This document shows positions 31,908 through 35,674 of a stretch of 35,674 nt of DNA, piece by piece. Both the position numbers and the translations under genes were made by a program. Location of the stretch: contig SYAM01000038.1 in NCBI GenBank assembly GCA_005787645.1, forward strand, positions 1 to 35,674. Reading direction: 5' to 3'. The notes beneath the pieces are model-generated. The model made no database searches. It saw only the letters and a program-made list of their open reading frames with translations, and was not told the origin of the DNA. Each line of letters opens with the position of its first letter. The first letter of the stretch is position 1. The stretch comes from Actinomycetota bacterium (lineage in GTDB: Bacteria > Actinomycetota > Actinomycetes > Nanopelagicales > Nanopelagicaceae).

Positions 31908-32649
31908 TAAGAACGTTCCCTCGACGAATCGCTCGACGTAACGAATTCAGAATCGGACGACCGAGCAAGAGAATTAATATTGTGTTGAAAATTGCACGAG
32001 GAATATCCCAAGCAAGAGCAGTTGCAAAATGGAAGAGGACGAAACGTTGGAGATTGTCTAGTACCTCCGCACCAGGAAGGTATGCAATAGAGGTTGCAGG
32101 GGAGACTATCCAAGGCCATAGTTGTAGATCCATCATTGCACCGAAGAGAAGAGCGGTCACCGCCCCGTAACAAGCAAGAAGCGGTAATTCAATTGATTCC
32201 TTCACCTTGGGGAGCGCTCCAGCGCCCCAGCCAATCCATGCTGCGCACATCATTTGAAATGCAAGCCACGGTCCGACGCCTCCTGTGAGTAAAGCAGAGG
32301 CGAGCATTGTGGTGAGTCCGAGTATGAAACCAAATCTCTTCCCTAACGCCTTGCCTCCGATAATGATGAGAAACCAAATCGGCTCCAGGCCTACAGCGCC
32401 AGCGCCAATTGCTCGAAGGGCAGCGCCAGTTGCGCTCAGCACGCCAAGGAATGCCAGAGTCTTTACATCTAGTTGCCCCAGAGTGATTTCGACAATAAGA
32501 ATAATTGCCAGTAATGGCATTAATCCGAGAAATAACCATCGTGCGGCGCTGTCATTCTCTGCGGAAATAAAAAGTGGCCAGGTAAATGCGAGTAGACCGA
32601 TTAGTGAAGCAAGAAGTATCACTAGGGAAGAGAGCCGTTCTTTCTTCAT
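31870..32649 (-). CDS. ECF transporter substrate-binding S component (CbrT-like)
   Basis: A 259-residue membrane protein with about six helices. GGVGPWLAFQMMCAAWIGWGAGALP is a conserved S-component segment, with QLWPWI and AWDIPRAIFNTILILLLGRP towards the end. The genomic set (S, two-domain ABC protein, T, SCO2322-like protein) resembles the actinobacterial CbrTUV system proposed for cobalamin precursors; the ligand is inferred from context only. Its ATG overlaps the ATPase stop by 4 bp. It ends inside gcvT on the opposite strand. Confidence 0.83.
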   Translation of the reverse strand: MKKERLSSLVILLASLIGLLAFTWPLFISAENDSAARWLFLGLMPLLAIILIVEITLGQLDVKTLAFLGVLSATGAALRAIGAGAVGLEPIWFLIIIGGKALGKRFGFILGLTTMLASALLTGGVGPWLAFQMMCAAWIGWGAGALPKVKESIELPLLACYGAVTALLFGAMMDLQLWPWIVSPATSIAYLPGAEVLDNLQRFVLFHFATALAWDIPRAIFNTILILLLGRPILNSLRRAIRRGNVLINREHAREQMAV

Positions 32650-34265
32650 GGAGCGCTCCTGCCAATCGACTTCAATACTTCATTGACAGTCAGCCACTGG
32701 GCAGGTGCGAGCACCTTCGCAACTTGTGGTGCAAATGCCGGCGACGAGGTGAGTATTTCTCCAGCAGGACCATCTGCGACGATTTCTCCATCAGCGAGCA
32801 CGATTACCCGAGTAGCAATCTCTGCAATCAACTCCACATCATGAGAGGCGACTATTACCGCTGACTTAAGGTCTCTACACTCGCGAATCGCCGCAATAAG
32901 TCGATCTTTCGCTCGATAGTCGAGCCCTCTAGTCGGTTCATCCAATATCAAAAGAGGAGGATTATTTGCTAGAACAATTGCCAAGACTAGACAAAGTCGC
33001 TCACCTTCAGAGAGATCTCGAGGATGTACATCTGCATCGATATCAGGCAGCAGTCGAGCAAGTAATCGAGAGGTAGTGCCTGACGGTACGCCATTGTCAT
33101 TATCACTATGGCGCAATTCCTCTTCCACGCTCTGGGCATAGAGTAAGTCGCTAGCTTCTTGGGGAATAAATCCAATTTTCGTGATTAATTCCTTACCTTT
33201 GAGCATTTGGGGGTCGACACCACAGACTCTCACCAATCCCCGCTCGAGTTTTCGTAGACCTGCAATACTGGAAAGTAAAGTGGATTTACCGGCGCCATTG
33301 CGCCCCATAACCGCCACTATCTCGCCAGGAGAGATTGCGACTGAAATGTTTTTTAGTGCGACCTTGGCCCCATAGTTAACCGCAACATTCTCCAATTCCA
33401 GAATTGGTTCGGCAGTAATAGTGGGCTGATGTCTCTGCAATGGTGAGAGCCAGGCGGCTAGATCCCCGAGTTGCCTGCGAGCGTCGCGAACCGTGAGTGG
33501 AATTTCACTTTCGGACATCTCGCTAGCCAGACCACGGAAGAGATGGACAATCGGTGGCGCCAACGTGGAATCTTTTAATATTTCCTGTGGAAAACCCACG
33601 GCAACTTCTCGTTCGTTTCGAACATAAATTACCCGGTCAACAAATTGAAGCACGCGTTCCAATTTATGTTCGGCAATCACAACGGTGATACCGAGGTCAT
33701 GTACCAATCGAGAGAGAGTTGCCAAGACTTCCTCGGCAGCAATTGGGTCTAGCGCACTTGTTGGCTCGTCGAGTAGGAGAATTTTGGGATTCATAGTCAG
33801 GACCGAGGCAATTGCAACTCTCTGCGCCTCGCCACCGCTCAACGAACTCAGTTTTCGCTGTCGCAACGGCGTCAATGCGAGAAGATCGAGCATATCTTCC
33901 ACTCGCTTGCGCATAACCTCAGGCGCTACACCTAAGGACTCCATTCCAAATACCAATTCTTCTTCCACGGTATCCGTGACAAAACCCAAAGCGGGGTTTT
34001 GACCAACAATCGCAATGAGATCCACTAGATCTCGTGGTTTATGGAGCGCAGTATCTTTGCCATCAACCATAATCGTGCCGGAGAAGATGCCACCGGTGTG
34101 ATGAGGAACCAGCCCATTCATAAGTTTCAATAAGGTTGATTTACCTGCTCCGGTATCACCCATAACCAGAACAAATTCGCCCTCGGGTACTTCGAAGGAA
34201 AGGTCCTCAAAAATTGTTCGTTGAACATAGGGATACACGAGCGTGACTTTATTGAATCTAATCAC
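32646..34265 (-). CDS. ECF transporter ATPase with two fused ABC domains
   Basis: A 539-residue tandem ABC protein. Domain 1: Walker A GDTGAGKSTLL, Q-loop GQNPALGF, signature LSGGEAQRV, Walker B ILLLDEPTS, switch IAEHKLE. Domain 2 (from about residue 290): GRNGAGKSTLL, PQEASDLL, LSEGERLCL, LLILDEPTR, VASHDVE. The second signature has Glu where Gly is usual (LSEGE), which could make the two ATP sites unequal. The fused arrangement matches the two separate EcfA subunits of other systems. It is coupled by 4-bp overlaps to both neighbours. Confidence 0.93.
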   Translation of the reverse strand: MIRFNKVTLVYPYVQRTIFEDLSFEVPEGEFVLVMGDTGAGKSTLLKLMNGLVPHHTGGIFSGTIMVDGKDTALHKPRDLVDLIAIVGQNPALGFVTDTVEEELVFGMESLGVAPEVMRKRVEDMLDLLALTPLRQRKLSSLSGGEAQRVAIASVLTMNPKILLLDEPTSALDPIAAEEVLATLSRLVHDLGITVVIAEHKLERVLQFVDRVIYVRNEREVAVGFPQEILKDSTLAPPIVHLFRGLASEMSESEIPLTVRDARRQLGDLAAWLSPLQRHQPTITAEPILELENVAVNYGAKVALKNISVAISPGEIVAVMGRNGAGKSTLLSSIAGLRKLERGLVRVCGVDPQMLKGKELITKIGFIPQEASDLLYAQSVEEELRHSDNDNGVPSGTTSRLLARLLPDIDADVHPRDLSEGERLCLVLAIVLANNPPLLILDEPTRGLDYRAKDRLIAAIRECRDLKSAVIVASHDVELIAEIATRVIVLADGEIVADGPAGEILTSSPAFAPQVAKVLAPAQWLTVNEVLKSIGRSAP

Positions 34266-35257
34266 GTCAGGACTCGTTCTCGACTTGTAACAAATATTGG
34301 AGCAAGGGCAACTAGAAAAAGGAGTACTGCCAATAGCAGAGTAAAAGAAAGGCCAGCGAAAGCAATCGATATAACCCCCATCAGCAAGACAAAGGATTCA
34401 CGGAGCCCCCATTTTTGTGGACGGTATTTAGTTCTGGAGTTATTTCGATTTCCTAAGTACAAAGAGAACATAATCAGTGACAGAGCAAGTACAAGAGAAA
34501 TCTGGTAGCTATTGCCGATTACCAGAGAGATGATTGAGTATAGGAGTGCGAAGAGTCCTGCAAACATGGCCAAGGTAGGTAATAACGGATTTCCATTCTT
34601 TGGTTTATGCCCATAGCCACGAGCCTCCATCGATTCGGCAAGTATCAATGCGCGCTCCAGCGCCTCTTCAAAGAGTGGAACCAGGGTTTTTTTAAATCCG
34701 AATTTTTCCACATCTCCTCGTAGTGCGCGCGCTTGGCGGATCCTTTTTACACTCATCACAAAGTGGGGAATGAGCGTGGTGGCGATGATTAAAGCGACCC
34801 CCGCCTCATGAAGTACCCCGGGCAGCGCTCTTAAAGTCTGTTTTGGATTGGCTAGTGAGCTGGCTGCGGCGATTGCGACAACTAGTGCAAAGATTGTCAG
34901 CGATTCAAGAAAAACAAATTGGAGCCGTTCTTGCGTGACATCTCCACCAAGGAAAATACCAGCCAACCATTGAGGGAGCTTGATTCGGGGGATTGTAAAG
35001 AGAACCTTCCCTTGTTCTGGGATGCTAAAAAGAATAGCAATGAACATTCTTAAAAGCAGAGCGATACAAGCGATTTTGATTCCGATGCTGAGTGCGTTGG
35101 CCCAAGGATCGTCGGAGCGACGTGAGAACGTGACAATTACGGCAGCAAGGATAATTCCTCCCAGTAGCCAAAAATTCCCTGCTCGACTGGTGGCGATTGC
35201 AAGCGAAATGCCCCAACTCCACCAAGCAAGCGGATGTAACGTCCTCACATCGACCAT
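34262..35257 (-). CDS. ECF transporter transmembrane T component
   Basis: A 331-residue EcfT-like membrane protein with several hydrophobic segments. The two coupling motifs that contact the ATPases are visible as IRQARALRGD and LAESMEARGYG. It links ATP hydrolysis to movement of the S component. The ATG at 35257 is preferred because GGAAG lies 5 nt upstream; a TTG one codon earlier is an alternative. The reading frame is the same as that of the preceding SCO2322-like gene, separated only by its TAG and seven codons. Confidence 0.9.
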   Translation of the reverse strand: MVDVRTLHPLAWWSWGISLAIATSRAGNFWLLGGIILAAVIVTFSRRSDDPWANALSIGIKIACIALLLRMFIAILFSIPEQGKVLFTIPRIKLPQWLAGIFLGGDVTQERLQFVFLESLTIFALVVAIAAASSLANPKQTLRALPGVLHEAGVALIIATTLIPHFVMSVKRIRQARALRGDVEKFGFKKTLVPLFEEALERALILAESMEARGYGHKPKNGNPLLPTLAMFAGLFALLYSIISLVIGNSYQISLVLALSLIMFSLYLGNRNNSRTKYRPQKWGLRESFVLLMGVISIAFAGLSFTLLLAVLLFLVALAPIFVTSRERVLT

Positions 35258-35278
35258 CAAACTTCCATCATCCTTCAG

Positions 35279-35674
35279 CTATTTACGCATTGACTCAGGT
35301 ACTGCGATTGGATCTGCTCCGCAATCCTTGGAGGGAAAACCTGCAAGACCGCAGATGAATCCACCCTCACCAGCGCGTACCTCTGTTACAGCGTTAAGTA
35401 CATCGATACCTGAGGCATCTATAGGTACTGATGCGCACCCTTGTAGCGCAGTTGGAGCGATATCACCCTCGGGATGAATTGCAGTGTTACCAAATTCGAT
35501 GACATACCCAACTCGTTTTGCATCATCTTTTACCGCAGTAGAACCACAGAGTGTTTGGAAATCTGGCGCGAGAGTAGGAGGTTCTGCATCAACAACGCCT
35601 TCGGCTGAAAGTGTGTAATTCCATCCCTCGACTGTTCCATCTTGGGGGTCTGTGGTTGCTGGACCCTCCATGGC
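35279..35674 (-). CDS. SCO2322-like secreted protein (partial, 5' end missing)
   Basis: The frame is open to the window edge, leaving the last 131 residues. GTVEGWNYTLSAEG, FQTLCGS, RVGYVIEFGN, and the C-terminal pair GCASVP...GFICGLAGFPSKDCG form a Cys-containing pattern that I recall from the actinobacterial SCO2322 family, encoded beside ECF transporters. Four Cys are visible and could form disulfides outside the cell. The C-terminus has no membrane anchor in this copy. A role in capturing the transported ligand is possible but inferred. It lies 21 bp upstream of the T component. Confidence 0.68.
   Translation of the reverse strand, partial: AMEGPATTDPQDGTVEGWNYTLSAEGVVDAEPPTLAPDFQTLCGSTAVKDDAKRVGYVIEFGNTAIHPEGDIAPTALQGCASVPIDASGIDVLNAVTEVRAGEGGFICGLAGFPSKDCGADPIAVPESMRK

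Noticed and set aside
34980..35477. 165-codon plus-strand frame
   Set aside because: It crosses the opposite-strand junction of two well supported genes and has no recognisable domain.

Overview
The window looks like a streamlined, moderate-GC actinobacterium. The reasons are the near gapless packing, with many 1-4 bp start/stop overlaps; actinobacterial gene sets (a FadD15-type acyl-CoA ligase, ROK glucokinase, DUF4191 beside glnA and lipAB, PadR next to inositol-phosphate synthase, and a CbrTUV-like ECF transporter with an SCO2322-like protein); sites resembling Streptomyces Nur and GlnR boxes; and frequent leaderless-type promoters. A freshwater Nanopelagicales-like lineage would fit, but that is inference and no rRNA is present.

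Layout. 1-3084: tail of a glycosyltransferase, then (minus) fadD15 overlapping a tiny soluble histidine kinase and its NarL-type regulator. 3185-5299: SRPBCC protein, glucokinase and acyltransferase. 5305-7310: LysE-type exporter and NCS2 uracil/xanthine permease, with a terminator between them and a structured leader. 7552-10802: PadR regulator, inositol-3-phosphate synthase, enoyl-CoA hydratase/isomerase and HSDL2-like SDR, behind a tandem palindromic operator. 10810-13295: cbiMNQO-type Ni/Co uptake operon; its promoter spacer is exactly a 17-bp Nur-like palindrome. 13405-15682: a three-gene UxaA/altronate-dehydratase-like operon in which two large-subunit paralogues have lost opposite halves of the conserved motifs. 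15755-20759: glnA (terminator, GlnR-like box), RDD protein, and the lipB-lipA-plsC-DUF4191 operon. 20873-25256: MMPL transporter, Gfo/Idh/MocA oxidoreductase and FAD oxidoreductase. 25277-30765 (minus): pepA, lpdA, sucB and a TIGR01777 epimerase. 30801-31907: gcvT. 31870-35674 (minus): ECF transporter S, ABC-ABC and T components plus an SCO2322-like protein cut by the window edge.

How the parts connect. lipB/lipA make the lipoyl cofactor used by SucB, which is re-oxidised by LpdA; GcvT works in the lipoate-dependent glycine cleavage system. Nitrogen control (glnA), metal uptake (cbiMNQO) and corrinoid-type uptake (ECF) each sit in compact operons. The most novel-looking item is the split UxaA trio. 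The best regulatory signals are the Nur-like box, the GlnR-like box, the PadR-type tandem operator, and a recurring TANNNT element 6-7 nt before start codons, which suggests widespread leaderless transcription. No tRNA, rRNA, CRISPR array, insertion sequence or attachment site was seen, and no gene-free stretch exceeds 300 bases.
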